DNA of 64,000 nt from Edaphovirga cremea (GCF_003332275.1 NZ_QOVA01000012.1:61359-125358); one strand, 5' to 3'; positions 1-9,277 are shown, numbered from the stretch's first letter. Numbers and translations are program-made. The notes: generated by a model not told the origin, from the sequence alone.

Positions 1-298
1 CCGGATTGTTATGCACAATCTTGTAAAGGTCGCGGGCGATCTCCGCATCCAGGTTATGACTGAAAATCAGCTCACCAGCAGTATTGTGAACACGCGCTCC
101 GTTTGAGGTGATCATGTACGCGCTAATTTCAAGATTGTCGCGGATTTGTCCAACGTCTATATGATGACGACCCGTAGCGAAAACAAAGTGAATACCCTTC
201 TGTGTCAACAGCTTGAGGGTTTCTTTCGCGTAGGGGGACAGCGTGTGGTCTGGCGATAGCAGTGTGCCATCTAAATCGGAAGCGACGACGTGGTACAT
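1..298 (-). CDS. yigL: YigL-like HAD sugar/pyridoxal phosphatase (partial, N-terminal part)
   Basis: The first 99 codons of a Cof-type HAD phosphatase run off the left edge of the window. The ATG is at 298 and the HAD nucleophile motif DLDGT lies at residues 8-12 (Asp8, Asp10), followed by the conserved stretch with TGRHH and TSNGA. In E. coli YigL dephosphorylates pyridoxal phosphate and sugar phosphates, and its mRNA is stabilised by the sRNA SgrS in sugar-phosphate stress; that role is known for the family, not seen here. It lies 51 bp downstream of pldB on the same strand, the arrangement pldB-yigL known from E. coli. The C-terminal two thirds are outside the window. Confidence 0.93.
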   Translation of the reverse strand, partial: MYHVVASDLDGTLLSPDHTLSPYAKETLKLLTQKGIHFVFATGRHHIDVGQIRDNLEISAYMITSNGARVHNTAGELIFSHNLDAEIARDLYKIVHNNP

Positions 299-349
299 AG
301 CGATATGTTCTAACCTCTAATGGTGTTATGGCAGTTTTTCGCTGCCGAA

Positions 350-1342
350 TTAAGTGTGATTCGCGAAAAAACGCATGATGGCGCTAAGCGCCCTGGCACG
401 GATATCGTCCCGTTCGAACAGGATCTCATGTCGTGCACCTTCTATGACCAGCGGTTGGTTCCCTTCACAAGGATTTCCCACCCGGGCCATCGCCTGACAA
501 AAAGCGAGTTGGGAACGGTTATTCACCACCCGATCCTCTCCCGCCTGTAACACTAATAGTGGTGTAGTGATATTTTTGACCTGCGCAAGAAGACGCTCTC
601 CAGCCAAAATACCTTCACGTACCCAATGATAACTGGGTCCGCCAACCTGTAACTCCGGATAATCCGCATAAGAACGCACGCTACGACGATAACGCTCCCG
701 ACTGTGGGTCAGTGCATTGACCAGAAATGGCAATGGTCGCCAGTGACCGGTACCCAACGCATAACCATCACGGCGCATAGGGCGGTTTTCAGCCCAATCC
801 AGGATTTTGCGCGCCACCCAACCAGGTAGCGGCAGGAATATTCCCGTCATGGGCGCACAGAGTGCTGCAGCATCGAAGGACTCAGGTTCTTTGGCCAGGA
901 ATAACGCCAGAATTGCCCCGCCCATGGAATGGGCCAATGCGAACTTGCGCCGATAATTGCGTGGTGCAACCTCTAGCTGATAAAAGGTATGAAAGTCATC
1001 GATATAGTCATCAAACAAGTGCACATGGCCGCAGTGACGATCGTTCAGCATACGGCCAGAACGCCCCTGCCCACGGTGATCCAGAATCATGACGTCATAA
1101 CCACAATGGTATAAATCGTAGGCAACTTCTGAATATTTGACGTAACTTTCTATGCGGCCAGGTGATACAACGATGACTTGATCGTGCTTGGGAGAACAGA
1201 AACGAACGAAATGAATCGGTACGTCATTGACGCCAGAAAACACGCCCTCTTCCCGGCTGTGCCAGAAATCGAGCAGCGGTCCGTTCGAGAAGGCAGCAAA
1301 CTCCTGCTCCCGCGTTAACCAACTCTCATTAACTTGCGCCAT
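350..1342 (-). CDS. pldB: Lysophospholipase L2
   Basis: The 330-residue alpha/beta hydrolase matches PldB (340 aa in E. coli) from end to end. The nucleophile elbow AHSMGG places Ser139; Asp270 in GEDR and His305 in GARHEI complete a plausible triad. PGRIESYVKY and DHRGQGRSG are family signatures. PldB is an inner-membrane-associated enzyme that hydrolyses lysophospholipids, mainly lysoPE and lysoPG. It is followed by yigL on the same strand, as in E. coli. The gene is intact, in contrast to the decayed pldA at 4849-4959, so any lysophospholipid made must come from another phospholipase or from acyl transfer reactions. Confidence 0.95.
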   Translation of the reverse strand: MAQVNESWLTREQEFAAFSNGPLLDFWHSREEGVFSGVNDVPIHFVRFCSPKHDQVIVVSPGRIESYVKYSEVAYDLYHCGYDVMILDHRGQGRSGRMLNDRHCGHVHLFDDYIDDFHTFYQLEVAPRNYRRKFALAHSMGGAILALFLAKEPESFDAAALCAPMTGIFLPLPGWVARKILDWAENRPMRRDGYALGTGHWRPLPFLVNALTHSRERYRRSVRSYADYPELQVGGPSYHWVREGILAGERLLAQVKNITTPLLVLQAGEDRVVNNRSQLAFCQAMARVGNPCEGNQPLVIEGARHEILFERDDIRARALSAIMRFFANHT

Positions 1343-1456
1343 TACCCGTTCCGTAGCATTACCCTTGCATTAAAAGCTTCTTTTTTGTGAGTCATAGCAC
1401 AACAAATTGCAATAGCGTATTGTGGCATAAAACTATGCAATCGGGGAGCTTTGCTG

Positions 1457-2077
1457 ATGACCTTGGACTGGTGGCTAACTTATCTGCTGACGACTTCAAT
1501 TTTAAGTCTTTCTCCCGGCTCGGGTGCAATTAACACCATGAGCACTGGCATTAGTCATGGTTTTCGCGGTGCGGCGGCGTCTATAGCAGGTTTACAAGTT
1601 GGTCTCAGCCTGCATATTGTGTTAGTTGGTGTGGGTCTCGGCGCGTTGATTTCACAGTCATTAATGGCTTTTGAAGTACTAAAATGGTTGGGCGCAGCCT
1701 ATTTGATCTGGCTGGGGATCCAACAATGGCGAGCTGCGGGTGCCATCGATTTGCACGCGCTGTCAGACAGTATCCCACGCCGGAAATTATTCCAACGCGC
1801 GATTCTGGTCAATCTCACCAATCCAAAAAGTATTGTTTTTCTCGCCGCATTATTCCCACAGTTTATTATTGCTCATCAACCACAAACTGCACAGTACGTG
1901 ATTCTGGGCGTAACCACCGTGGTCGTCGATATCATCGTGATGATTGGCTACGCAACTCTCGCTACCCACATCGCCAGTTGGGTCAAAGCCCCGAAGCAAA
2001 TGAAACTGCTCAACCGCATTTTCGGCTCGCTATTCATGCTGGTCGGCGCACTCCTCGCCACTGCCCGGAAAGTTTGA
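1457..2077 (+). CDS. rhtB: Homoserine/homoserine lactone efflux protein RhtB
   Basis: This is a 206-residue LysE/RhtB-family exporter with about six hydrophobic segments. The N-terminal signature [12 protein letters not shown] and the central NLTNPKS motif are typical of RhtB. The family exports homoserine, homoserine lactone and some threonine across the inner membrane. The reading frame is open from a TTG at 1451, but ATG 1457 is preferred: it gives the RhtB start MTLDWW and lies 8 bp after GGGGAG (1443-1448). It converges with rhtC across a palindrome-rich spacer of about 170 bp and is divergent from pldB. Confidence 0.94.
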   Translation: MTLDWWLTYLLTTSILSLSPGSGAINTMSTGISHGFRGAAASIAGLQVGLSLHIVLVGVGLGALISQSLMAFEVLKWLGAAYLIWLGIQQWRAAGAIDLHALSDSIPRRKLFQRAILVNLTNPKSIVFLAALFPQFIIAHQPQTAQYVILGVTTVVVDIIVMIGYATLATHIASWVKAPKQMKLLNRIFGSLFMLVGALLATARKV

Positions 2078-2110
2078 TTCATACCGATTTCGCTCTCTGC
2101 CCAACCCCAA

Positions 2111-2247
2111 AATGGCAAGCAGTAGCAAGCCCAGGCGCAGCGAGCGCAGTCAGTTTGAGTGCGGCCAACGCGCAGTACCCGCAGTGGACATAAGTCCATG
2201 AGGAGTACGAGCACTGCCCAATCTCAAACAGACAAGCAGCAGCAAGC
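2111..2247. repeat. Imperfect palindromic intergenic element between rhtB and rhtC
   Basis: The spacer between the convergent rhtB and rhtC is nearly all one imperfect inverted structure. The centre is TGGACATAAGTCCA (2185-2198), a 5-bp stem around ATAA. Outer arms pair GTCAGTTTGAG (2149-2159) with CTCAAACAGAC (2223-2233), one mismatch. The flanks carry the related direct copies GGCAAGCAGTAGCAAGCC (2114-2131) and GACAAGCAGCAGCAAGCC (2231-2248). The plan resembles ERIC-type miniature palindromes of enterobacteria, whose core also contains ACATAAGT, but the flanking sequence is not ERIC. It could be read as RNA from either gene and serve as a shared terminator or mRNA stabiliser. Family membership is inference. 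Confidence 0.5.
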
Positions 2248-2871
2248 CTAGCGAGAAATAATGAGGTGGAGTCCGAAACCGGTAAATAAAACCCCCGCCA
2301 CTCCATCGATCCAGCGGGCCAGTCTTTGGTAACCACGGCGCATGACGGGAAGGGCGAAGATCATGGCGACGAGGGAGAACCAGACAAAGGTTTCCATGAC
2401 GATGAGGACGAACAGACCCCAGCGTTCGGCGCTACCGACGTCATCACCGACGAACAGGGAAAAGACACTACCGAAGTAAATAACGGCTTTGGGATTGGAG
2501 AGGTTGGTGAGAAAACCACGCATAAAAGTGCGACCGCGTGCGGCTAGCTTCACTTCGGGTTCAGCATCGGCGTTGGCAGTTTTCTTGGCTTTGGCAGAGC
2601 GCAGGAGTTGCCAGCCCATCCAGCAGAGATATAATCCACCGCCGACGGTAATGATCTGGTGCAACCAGGCCATTTTTTGCAGGATCAAGTGCAACCCCAT
2701 CAAGGCGACACCGGCCCAGATAACAATTCCGAGAGAAATTCCGACGACACCCATCATGGCTTCGCGTCGCGAACGGCTGGCTGCCGTTTGGGAAACAAAG
2801 AAAAAGTCTGGACCTGGGCTCATTAAGGCGACCAGATGAACCAACGCGACGGTGAGGAACAGGATCAACAT
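2248..2871 (-). CDS. rhtC: Threonine efflux protein RhtC
   Basis: A 207-residue LysE/RhtB-family exporter with strong similarity to RhtC throughout: LMSPGPDFFFVSQTA at the N terminus, NLSNPKA in the central loop and a GFGLHLIISR tail. RhtC exports threonine, and to a lesser degree homoserine, through the inner membrane. The ATG at 2871 starts immediately in the first hydrophobic segment, as in E. coli. It lies 64 bp downstream of recQ on the same strand, the conserved recQ-rhtC order. The stop codon overlaps the right end of the palindromic element in the rhtB-rhtC spacer. Confidence 0.95.
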   Translation of the reverse strand: MLILFLTVALVHLVALMSPGPDFFFVSQTAASRSRREAMMGVVGISLGIVIWAGVALMGLHLILQKMAWLHQIITVGGGLYLCWMGWQLLRSAKAKKTANADAEPEVKLAARGRTFMRGFLTNLSNPKAVIYFGSVFSLFVGDDVGSAERWGLFVLIVMETFVWFSLVAMIFALPVMRRGYQRLARWIDGVAGVLFTGFGLHLIISR

Positions 2872-2935
2872 GATGGATATTCTCGGATAACTATAAGATA
2901 GCAGGCTAAGCGCTTATACATAAAAAATCCAGCGA

Positions 2936-4768
2936 TTAATCGTCATCGTTATCAACATGATCGCGAATCATCCCCATGAAGAGTGCGCCAAAGCGCTCAA
3001 GCTTGCGGTGCCCCACGCCATTAACGCTGAGTAATTCACTGGCTGTGATGGGCATCTGTTCCGCCATTTCCAGCAGTGTGGCGTCATTGAATACCACATA
3101 GGGCGGAATATTCTCTTCATCGGCGATGGATTTGCGCAGTTTACGCAGTTTGGCGAACAGCTTGCGATCGTAGTTTCCGCCATAGGATTTCTGGTTTGAA
3201 CTGCTGCGTACTTTTAACGTCTGGATACGCGGCACAGCCAATTGCAGGGGTATTTCCCCACGTAGAACTGGGCGCGCAGCTTCAGTTAATTGCAACGCGG
3301 AATACATGGCGATGTTCTGACAGACCAGCCCCAGATGGATCAATTGGCGTAACACGCTGACCCAATGTTCATGGCTCTGCTCTTTGCCTAATCCGTAGAC
3401 GGGCAATTTGTCATGACCAAACTCGCGGATGCGCTGATTGTTAGCCCCGCGCAGTATTTCCACGATATAACCCAGACCAAAACGCTGACCTACGCGATAG
3501 ATAGCAGATAATGCTTTCTGCGCATCCTTCAGTCCGTCATAACGTTTGGGGGGATCGAGGCAAATATCACAGTTGCCACAAGGTTGCTGCTTACCTTCCC
3601 CAAAATAGTTGAGAAGCACCAGGCGGCGGCAGGTTTGTGCTTCGGCAAACGCCCCCATGGCATTCAATTTATGACGTTCGATATCCTGCTGTGCGCCAGC
3701 GGGTTTCTCTTCCAGACAGCGGCGCAGCCACGCCATATCCGCCGGATCATAAAGCAATATGGCTTCGGCAGGCAGGCCATCGCGCCCGGCTCTTCCCGTT
3801 TCCTGATAGTAGGATTCGATGGTCCGGGGAATATCGAAATGCACCACAAAACGGACGTTGGGTTTATTGATCCCCATACCGAATGCAACGGTGGCTACCA
3901 CCACTTGCAAATCATCCCGCTGAAAGGCTTCTTGCACCTGCGCACGGCGTTCGTTATCCAAACCGGCATGGTACGCACCCACGCTTAACCCGCGGCTTTG
4001 CAAGCGGGCCGTGGTGTCTTCGACCTTGGCGCGGCTATTACAGTAGATGATGCCACTTTTGCCACGCTGGTCCTGCACGAAACGCCACAGTTGATCGAGT
4101 GGTTTGAATTTCTCAACCAGCGTGTAGCGAATGTTTGGCCGGTCAAAGCTGCTGATCTCGATCAGCGGTTCATTGAGTGCCAACAGGCGAACAATGTCAC
4201 CCCGGGTCGCTTCGTCCGCCGTGGCGGTCAACGCCACCACCGGTAAATCAGGGAAGCGCTGCTTGAGCTGCCCCAAGGCTCGGTATTCAGGACGGAAGTC
4301 ATGGCCCCACTGTGAAATACAGTGCGCCTCATCAACCGCCAGCATTGCCGGATTCCACTGGTTGAGCTGATCGAGGAAATTATCCATCATCAGTCGCTCA
4401 GGGGCGATGTACAGCAACTTAATCTGGCCGCTGCGGCAACCTGCCATCACCTCAACCTGCTGCTCACGCGTCTGGGTCGAGTTGAGGCACGCGGCTGCTA
4501 CACCATAGGCCAACAGTTGATCGACCTGATCTTTCATCAGGGAAATCAAAGGAGAGACCACCAGTGTCAGCCCGTCCATAACCAGCGCAGGGATCTGATA
4601 GCACAGCGATTTCCCGCCACCGGTTGGCATCACTACCAGACAATCCTGCCCGGCTATGGCTGCGTTGATAATCGCTTGTTGACCTGGTCGGAATTGCTGG
4701 TAGCCGAAGGTATCGCGTAATACCTGTTCTGCCAGCAATTCTCTGTTTATCACTGCCGCCGTAGACAC
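2936..4768 (-). CDS. recQ: ATP-dependent DNA helicase RecQ
   Basis: RecQ is a 3'-5' SF2 helicase that starts or disrupts recombination at gaps and stalled forks. The protein shows the Walker A lysine in TGGGKSLCY (about Lys53), the DEAH box in [13 protein letters not shown] (about 146-149), helicase motif VI in [10 protein letters not shown], a four-cysteine zinc site (CRRL then CGNCDIC, about 380-405) and a C-terminal HRDC domain. A TTG at 4780 also opens the frame, but GTG 4768 is preferred: it aligns with the E. coli N terminus and follows GGGGA at the right distance. That gives 610 aa. In E. coli pldA lies just upstream; here only its 3' end remains. Confidence 0.96.
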   Translation of the reverse strand: MSTAAVINRELLAEQVLRDTFGYQQFRPGQQAIINAAIAGQDCLVVMPTGGGKSLCYQIPALVMDGLTLVVSPLISLMKDQVDQLLAYGVAAACLNSTQTREQQVEVMAGCRSGQIKLLYIAPERLMMDNFLDQLNQWNPAMLAVDEAHCISQWGHDFRPEYRALGQLKQRFPDLPVVALTATADEATRGDIVRLLALNEPLIEISSFDRPNIRYTLVEKFKPLDQLWRFVQDQRGKSGIIYCNSRAKVEDTTARLQSRGLSVGAYHAGLDNERRAQVQEAFQRDDLQVVVATVAFGMGINKPNVRFVVHFDIPRTIESYYQETGRAGRDGLPAEAILLYDPADMAWLRRCLEEKPAGAQQDIERHKLNAMGAFAEAQTCRRLVLLNYFGEGKQQPCGNCDICLDPPKRYDGLKDAQKALSAIYRVGQRFGLGYIVEILRGANNQRIREFGHDKLPVYGLGKEQSHEHWVSVLRQLIHLGLVCQNIAMYSALQLTEAARPVLRGEIPLQLAVPRIQTLKVRSSSNQKSYGGNYDRKLFAKLRKLRKSIADEENIPPYVVFNDATLLEMAEQMPITASELLSVNGVGHRKLERFGALFMGMIRDHVDNDDD

Positions 4769-4848
4769 TCGTTTCCCCAACTTATGATGTGCCCGGCCAC
4801 GAACGCTCCGTACCGGGACTGTTTAATGCTGACGCGAATTCGCGCAGA

Positions 4849-4959
4849 TTAGAGTATATCGTTGAGCATGATACCAACACCGACGCGAGTCTGCTTGAAG
4901 TTGTAATCAATCAATGACTCATCATAGCCGCTGAATACCTGCGTATAGAACAGGCCATT
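4849..4959 (-). pseudogene. pldA: C-terminal remnant of outer-membrane phospholipase A (pldA)
   Basis: Reading leftward from 4959, 36 codons and a TAA stop (4849-4851) encode a peptide matching the end of PldA: LFYTQVFSGYDESLIDYNF, then KQTRVGVGIMLNDIL. This is the last beta-hairpin and C-terminal strand of the outer-membrane barrel. Upstream, codon 37 is a TAA (4960-4962) and nothing similar to PldA follows, so the catalytic region and about 250 residues are gone. Position and strand are where E. coli has pldA (between yigI and recQ). The fragment has no start and cannot make an enzyme. The surviving text is nearly undegraded, which points to a recent deletion or to a sampling of close relatives being needed. 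Confidence 0.85.
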
Positions 4960-5102
4960 TTACACACAAATGTGTTTTTTGGATTAACGCTTGTTGGATA
5001 TATAGTTTTCGCACTGGTCAGAAACAAAAAGCAGACATAAAATATACAATTCGTTAACCTTGGTTTTATTTCAATGCGCAATTACGCTTCAGGAAGAAAT
5101 TT

Positions 5103-5573
5103 ATGTCTGTCACCCCGTTAACTCAGGAAGCTGCCCGTAAACTGATCGGTGAAATCTTTGTTTATCATATGCCCTTTAATCAGGAGCTTGGACTGGAATT
5201 GGGCCGTTTTGAGAACGACTACGCGGAATTGATTTTTTCTAACCAAACCAAGTTGGTTGGCAATGCTGCGCAGCATATTCTGCACGGGGGCGTTATTGCT
5301 TCCGTTTTGGATGTGGCAGCCGGTTTGGTCTGCGTAGGCAGCACATTGATGCGACATGATACGATTAACGAAGAAGAGCTGAAGATGCGGCTTTCACGGA
5401 TGGGGACGATCGATATGCGGGTAGATTACCTGCGGCCAGGGCGCGGTGAACGTTTTACCGCCAGCGCCAGCCTGCTGCGCGCAGGAAATAAGGTGGCTGT
5501 CGCTCGGGTAGAATTACACAACGAACATCAACTGCATATTGCCACTGCCACCGCGACCTATATAGTAGGGTAG
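5103..5573 (+). CDS. yigI: Hotdog-fold acyl-CoA thioesterase YigI
   Basis: The 156-residue protein has the single hotdog domain of the PaaI/YigI thioesterase group. [17 protein letters not shown] (about 61-77) holds the conserved HGG turn and the long central helix; [33 protein letters not shown] is summarised by the DYLRPG and RVEL motifs. E. coli YigI hydrolyses medium- and long-chain acyl-CoA, which is established for the family. AGGAAG upstream of ATG 5103 is the ribosome site. It is a single gene, followed after 103 bp by rarD in the same direction, and faces away from the pldA remnant. Confidence 0.9.
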   Translation: MSVTPLTQEAARKLIGEIFVYHMPFNQELGLELGRFENDYAELIFSNQTKLVGNAAQHILHGGVIASVLDVAAGLVCVGSTLMRHDTINEEELKMRLSRMGTIDMRVDYLRPGRGERFTASASLLRAGNKVAVARVELHNEHQLHIATATATYIVG

Positions 5574-5676
5574 ACTTACACAATGCGCCGGAGAGTCACT
5601 GCCCTACTCAGGTTGATGACTCACACCGGTGTCAAGTTAACAACTCTCTTCACTTTTTTGCTATCAGGTCGATAAC

Positions 5677-6564
5677 ATGGATTCGCAACAAACGCGTCAG
5701 GGCATTTTTTTTGCTCTGGGCGCTTATTTTATCTGGGGAATAGCTCCGGTATATTTCAAACTCATTCAACAAGTTCCAGCCGATGAAATCCTGACGCACC
5801 GGATCATCTGGTCGTTCTTTTTTATGTTGGTTTTACTGTCAATCAGCCAGAGCTGGCCGCAAGTCCGGCAAATATTCAAAGACGTAAAGCGACTGCTTTT
5901 ACTGGCCGTGACCGCATTGTTGATTGGCGGTAACTGGTTACTGTTTATCTGGGCCGTTAACAGCCACCATATGTTGGAAGCCAGTTTAGGCTATTTCATC
6001 AATCCGCTGGTGAATGTATTGCTGGGATTGCTATTTCTCGGTGAGCGTTTCCGCCGTATGCAATGGGTGGCCGTAAGCCTCGCGATCTGTGGGGTTTTGG
6101 TCCAGTTGTGGCAGTTCGGTTCGCTGCCGATCATCGCTCTGGGGCTGGCGTTCAGCTTTGCCTTCTACGGTTTGCTGCGCAAGAAAATTCGCGTGGATGC
6201 GCAGATTGGTATGCTGATCGAAACGCTGTGGCTCTTGCCCGTTGCCGCGATCTATCTGTTCCTGATCGCCGACAGCCCCACCAGCCATTTGTCCGCCAAC
6301 AGCCTGTCATTGAATCTGTTGTTGGTCTCTGCGGGCGTTGTGACAACCGTGCCGCTGCTTTTTTTCACGGCAGCTGCCAACCGCCTGCGACTTTCAACAC
6401 TGGGCTTTTTCCAATATATCGGCCCAACGCTGATGTTTATTCTGGCCGTTACTTTCTACGGTGAGAGTATCGGCAACGACAAACTGCTGACCTTCGCCTT
6501 TATCTGGGCGGGATTGGCGATCTTTGTTCTGGATGCCCTCTATTCACAACGAAAATCACGCTGA
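5677..6564 (+). CDS. rarD: EamA/DMT-superfamily permease RarD
   Basis: A 295-residue protein with ten predicted hydrophobic helices in two EamA repeats. It matches RarD along its length, including YFIWGIAPVYFKL, GGNWLLFIWAVN, EASLGYFINPLVNV and LGFFQYIGPTLMF. RarD belongs to the drug/metabolite transporter superfamily and is linked by name to chloramphenicol sensitivity; the natural substrate is unknown. The last nine bases overlap the 3' end of the convergent AbrB-family gene, so the two stop codons lie inside each other's coding region. Confidence 0.93.
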   Translation: MDSQQTRQGIFFALGAYFIWGIAPVYFKLIQQVPADEILTHRIIWSFFFMLVLLSISQSWPQVRQIFKDVKRLLLLAVTALLIGGNWLLFIWAVNSHHMLEASLGYFINPLVNVLLGLLFLGERFRRMQWVAVSLAICGVLVQLWQFGSLPIIALGLAFSFAFYGLLRKKIRVDAQIGMLIETLWLLPVAAIYLFLIADSPTSHLSANSLSLNLLLVSAGVVTTVPLLFFTAAANRLRLSTLGFFQYIGPTLMFILAVTFYGESIGNDKLLTFAFIWAGLAIFVLDALYSQRKSR

Positions 6565-7620
6565 TGCTGGTGAAGCGCTGCGCGATATAAAACGCGCCAT
6601 CGCCGGACCCGTTACAAGGACAGTCAGCAGACGCAAGGTCTGCATTGCCATCACAAAGGACATATCTACACGACTGCCCGCTGCGATGATTGCCACGGTA
6701 TCCAGCCCTCCCGGGCTGGTAGCCAAATAGGCCGTCAGCATATCCACGGGTAACAGCAACGTCAGCATCCAGGCCAGTCCACCACAGAACAACATCAAAC
6801 AGACTATCGACAACACCATCTGCGGAAGCGACTTCAGCGCCAGTAAGAAAATTTGCCGCGTGAAACGCAGCCCCACGCTCCAGCCGATGAGGGCATAGGC
6901 AATCGCCAACAGCCATTCGGGAACCTGCAAGCTCATAATTCCGGTGGAATGCACCGTCGCCCCAAGGATCGCGGGTAACAGCAGTGCCCCCGAGGGAATA
7001 CGCAGACGCGGAGCGAGCAAAATGCCCACGGCGGCAATCGCCAATGTGCCAGCAAAACGCCAGTCAAGGGAAGGAAACCACGTTACGACAGCAGCCTGGC
7101 TGGATGCATCATCACCCAGGCTGAGACGGGCGACAAAGGCCGCCGCCGTTGCCACAAACAATACGCGCAGATACTGCATGAAGGCCACCAGTCGCACATC
7201 CGCCCCGAAATCCCCAGCCATGGCCACCATAGCGGAAGCACCACCGGGAGACGATCCCCAGGCACCCGTTGGCCCCGGAAGTTGGCTGAAGCGAACCAAC
7301 AACCAGCCAGAAACCCCGCTGGCCAGTAAAGTGGCAATCAATACCAGCAACACCAGCGGCCAGTCATGCAGCAACGGCGTTAAAATTGACGGCGATAAAC
7401 TCTGGGCAATCATACAACCCAAAATACCCTGCGAGACCTGGAACATACATGGATGAATGCGTATTGATGCGCCAGACAAGCCCATCGCCACACCCACGAT
7501 CATCGGACCGAGCAATAGGGCTGCCGGGATATGGAAAGCCTGAAAACCAAATCCAAGGATCAGCGAGGAAAATAGTAGGATAAACCACTGGCCGGTGGGG
7601 GCCATCCTATGCATCAGCAT
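6556..7620 (-). CDS. AbrB-family membrane transporter
   Basis: An inner-membrane protein of about 354 residues with ten or so hydrophobic segments in two internally similar halves. Each half begins with a GxxxA-rich stretch of the AbrB duplication domain (PAALLLGPMIVG near the start, IPSGALLLPAILGA in the middle) and SPGGASAMVAMA/SPGGLDTVAIIA are the paired signature loops. The family is often mislabelled ammonia monooxygenase; the substrate is unknown. E. coli has its homologue (ybgN/abrB) elsewhere. The frame is open to TTG 7635; ATG 7620 follows a weak GGA and is chosen, with ATG 7614 and 7605 as alternatives. It overlaps rarD by 9 bp tail to tail and lies where E. coli has yigF/yigG. Confidence 0.8.
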   Translation of the reverse strand: MLMHRMAPTGQWFILLFSSLILGFGFQAFHIPAALLLGPMIVGVAMGLSGASIRIHPCMFQVSQGILGCMIAQSLSPSILTPLLHDWPLVLLVLIATLLASGVSGWLLVRFSQLPGPTGAWGSSPGGASAMVAMAGDFGADVRLVAFMQYLRVLFVATAAAFVARLSLGDDASSQAAVVTWFPSLDWRFAGTLAIAAVGILLAPRLRIPSGALLLPAILGATVHSTGIMSLQVPEWLLAIAYALIGWSVGLRFTRQIFLLALKSLPQMVLSIVCLMLFCGGLAWMLTLLLPVDMLTAYLATSPGGLDTVAIIAAGSRVDMSFVMAMQTLRLLTVLVTGPAMARFISRSASPASA

Positions 7621-7751
7621 GTGTCCGTTCTGCAAGAGATCTGAATGAAGGGTATATTCTAAACTTATTTTTCAACCATGTGACTAAAAAACGTGCGGCT
7701 CAGAACAAAGAGAGGGCGCTCTCCGACAGATAGCCGAAGAGCAGGGAAAAT

Positions 7752-8702
7752 TCACAGCCAGTTTTTGCGCTTGAAATAGAGGTAAGGTGCCAATCCCGCA
7801 AGGAGCATCAACCCTATCGCCCCCGGATAACCAAATGACCACCGCAGCTCCGGCATGAATTCAAAGTTCATTCCATAGCTTGATGCCACCAGCGTCGGGG
7901 GTAAAAAGACCACCGATACTACCGAGAAGATTTTGATGATGCGGTTCTGCTCGATGTTGATAAAACCCATCGCCGCCTGCATCAGGAAGTTCACTTTCTG
8001 GAACAGGGATTCGTTATGCGGCAACAGTGATTCGATGTCGCGCAACACCTCGCGCGCCTGTTCCAATTGACCGCTGGGTAAACGCGCCTTGCGTACCAGG
8101 AAATTCAGTGCGCGCTGGGTATCCATCAGACACAGGCGAACTTTCCAGCCGATATCTTCCAGTTCAGCCAATGTGGAGAGCGCGGCATCGTATTCATCGC
8201 CCTGATGCCCTTCCATAATAACCCGGCTGAGTTTTTCCAAATCGCTGTAGATGTTTTCGATCTCATCCGCCAACTGTTCAATTTTTGTTTCGAACAGGTC
8301 AAGCAGCAGCTCATAGGCGTTGCCATCTACCATCATTTGATTGCGCGCACGCATACGGTACAAACGGAATGCCGGCAGCTCACGCTCGCGTAGGGTATAA
8401 AGACGCCCTTCACGGATAGTAAATGCCACCGTTGAGTTACCGGCGTGATCTTCAGAGTCCTCGAAATAGAAGAAGGAGTGAATATGCAACCCGTCTTCGT
8501 CTTCAAAGAAACGCGCCGATGCTTCGATATCATCCAATTCTGGTCTGGTTGCCAGACTTTGCCCTAATTCCCTTTGTACTTTTTCACGCTCTTCTTCTTC
8601 AGGCTCGACCAAGTCGACCCAAATTGAGGAGGTGAGATCGTCAGAGTCATCCAGCTCTAAACGGGATAAGCGGCTGTTTTCTAATTTAAATGCGCTCAGC
8701 AT
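7752..8702 (-). CDS. corA: Magnesium/nickel/cobalt transporter CorA
   Basis: The 316-residue protein is collinear with E. coli and Salmonella CorA. It has a large acidic cytoplasmic N domain, the long stalk helix, and two C-terminal membrane helices with the pore-mouth motif YGMN (Gly277-Met-Asn279) and the basic tail KRKNWL. CorA forms a pentameric channel for constitutive Mg2+ uptake. The frame remains open upstream to 8771, but ATG 8702 gives the conserved N terminus MLSAFKLEN and has AGGGAG in front. See the separate entries for the leader region and for a short overlapping ORF. Confidence 0.96.
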   Translation of the reverse strand: MLSAFKLENSRLSRLELDDSDDLTSSIWVDLVEPEEEEREKVQRELGQSLATRPELDDIEASARFFEDEDGLHIHSFFYFEDSEDHAGNSTVAFTIREGRLYTLRERELPAFRLYRMRARNQMMVDGNAYELLLDLFETKIEQLADEIENIYSDLEKLSRVIMEGHQGDEYDAALSTLAELEDIGWKVRLCLMDTQRALNFLVRKARLPSGQLEQAREVLRDIESLLPHNESLFQKVNFLMQAAMGFINIEQNRIIKIFSVVSVVFLPPTLVASSYGMNFEFMPELRWSFGYPGAIGLMLLAGLAPYLYFKRKNWL

Positions 8703-8743
8703 ATGCCCTGACTCCCTTGTGATGACAGGTATGGACAACGCAT
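8696..8743 (-). CDS. Short leader ORF overlapping the corA start (possible corL counterpart)
   Basis: A 15-codon ORF (peptide [15 protein letters not shown]) begins with ATG at 8743 and ends with TGA at 8696-8698, overlapping the first codons of corA (8702) in another frame. Salmonella corA is known to be controlled by a leader ORF, corL, whose translation decides Rho-dependent termination. Position fits, but I cannot confirm similarity to corL from memory, and the ribosome site in front of the ATG is weak. An in-frame upstream extension of corA (from 8771) competes for the same RNA. Treat as a candidate only. Confidence 0.25.
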   Translation of the reverse strand: MRCPYLSSQGSQGIC

Positions 8744-8771
8744 TGAAGCACAGAAACAGAGAAGGTGACAT

Positions 8772-9219
8772 GACACCAGTATGTTTCAGACCATATTGAG
8801 ATCTGACTCATAGCGACGCTTGAGAGGTCGCTGACAACCACGAAGGCTATCAGCAAAGAGGATAGCCTTAGAAGTTGTACCTAATGAACAGGTTATTGAG
8901 CCAGTATCTACTGGGTGTGTCCAAGGCGAAGGTCCTCATTGATAATCGTGCGCGCATGTTACGCCGATAAGAAAAAGACTGTCAACCGCTTAACCGTAGT
9001 TATTGTGCAACAAATGCTCTTCCTTGCAAAACCGCACACCAGGCCACACTCTGGCCGCATCGCACCCACTTGAATAACCGGCAACACGGGGAATATATTC
9101 CCTTGCGGGAGGAGGATTATCTGTCGGGTCAGCGCCAGAAGGCGATGCCCGAACGGGCAAGATTATGGTGTGGTATGCACGGGTTCAGGTTGGTGACATT
9201 TATCCTGGGTAAATGACAA
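8772..9219. other. corA 5' leader and unassigned spacer to uvrD
   Basis: About 450 bp without a supported gene. On the corA side there is a strong hairpin, GGCTATC (8847-8853) with GATAGCC (8863-8869), which would sit in the corA leader RNA. Nearer uvrD are GGGAATATATTCCC (9089-9102), a perfect palindrome, and two adjacent small inverted repeats, GCGCC-AGAA-GGCG and GCCCGAACGGGC (about 9132-9161). E. coli has yigE in this interval; I see no trace of it. The long leader is consistent with the post-initiation control known for corA. Confidence 0.45.
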
Positions 9220-9248
9220 AAGGGCGGAGTGAACTGCTCGCCGCCCTT
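9220..9248 (-). terminator. Rho-independent terminator after uvrD
   Basis: AAGGGCGG (9220-9227) pairs with CCGCCCTT (9241-9248). Read on the minus strand the stem is followed by TTGTCATTT, a modest U-tract. It lies 30 bp past the uvrD stop codon at 9278. Confidence 0.7.
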
Positions 9249-9277
9249 CCAATGCAATCGGGTTCACGGTCATGTCG

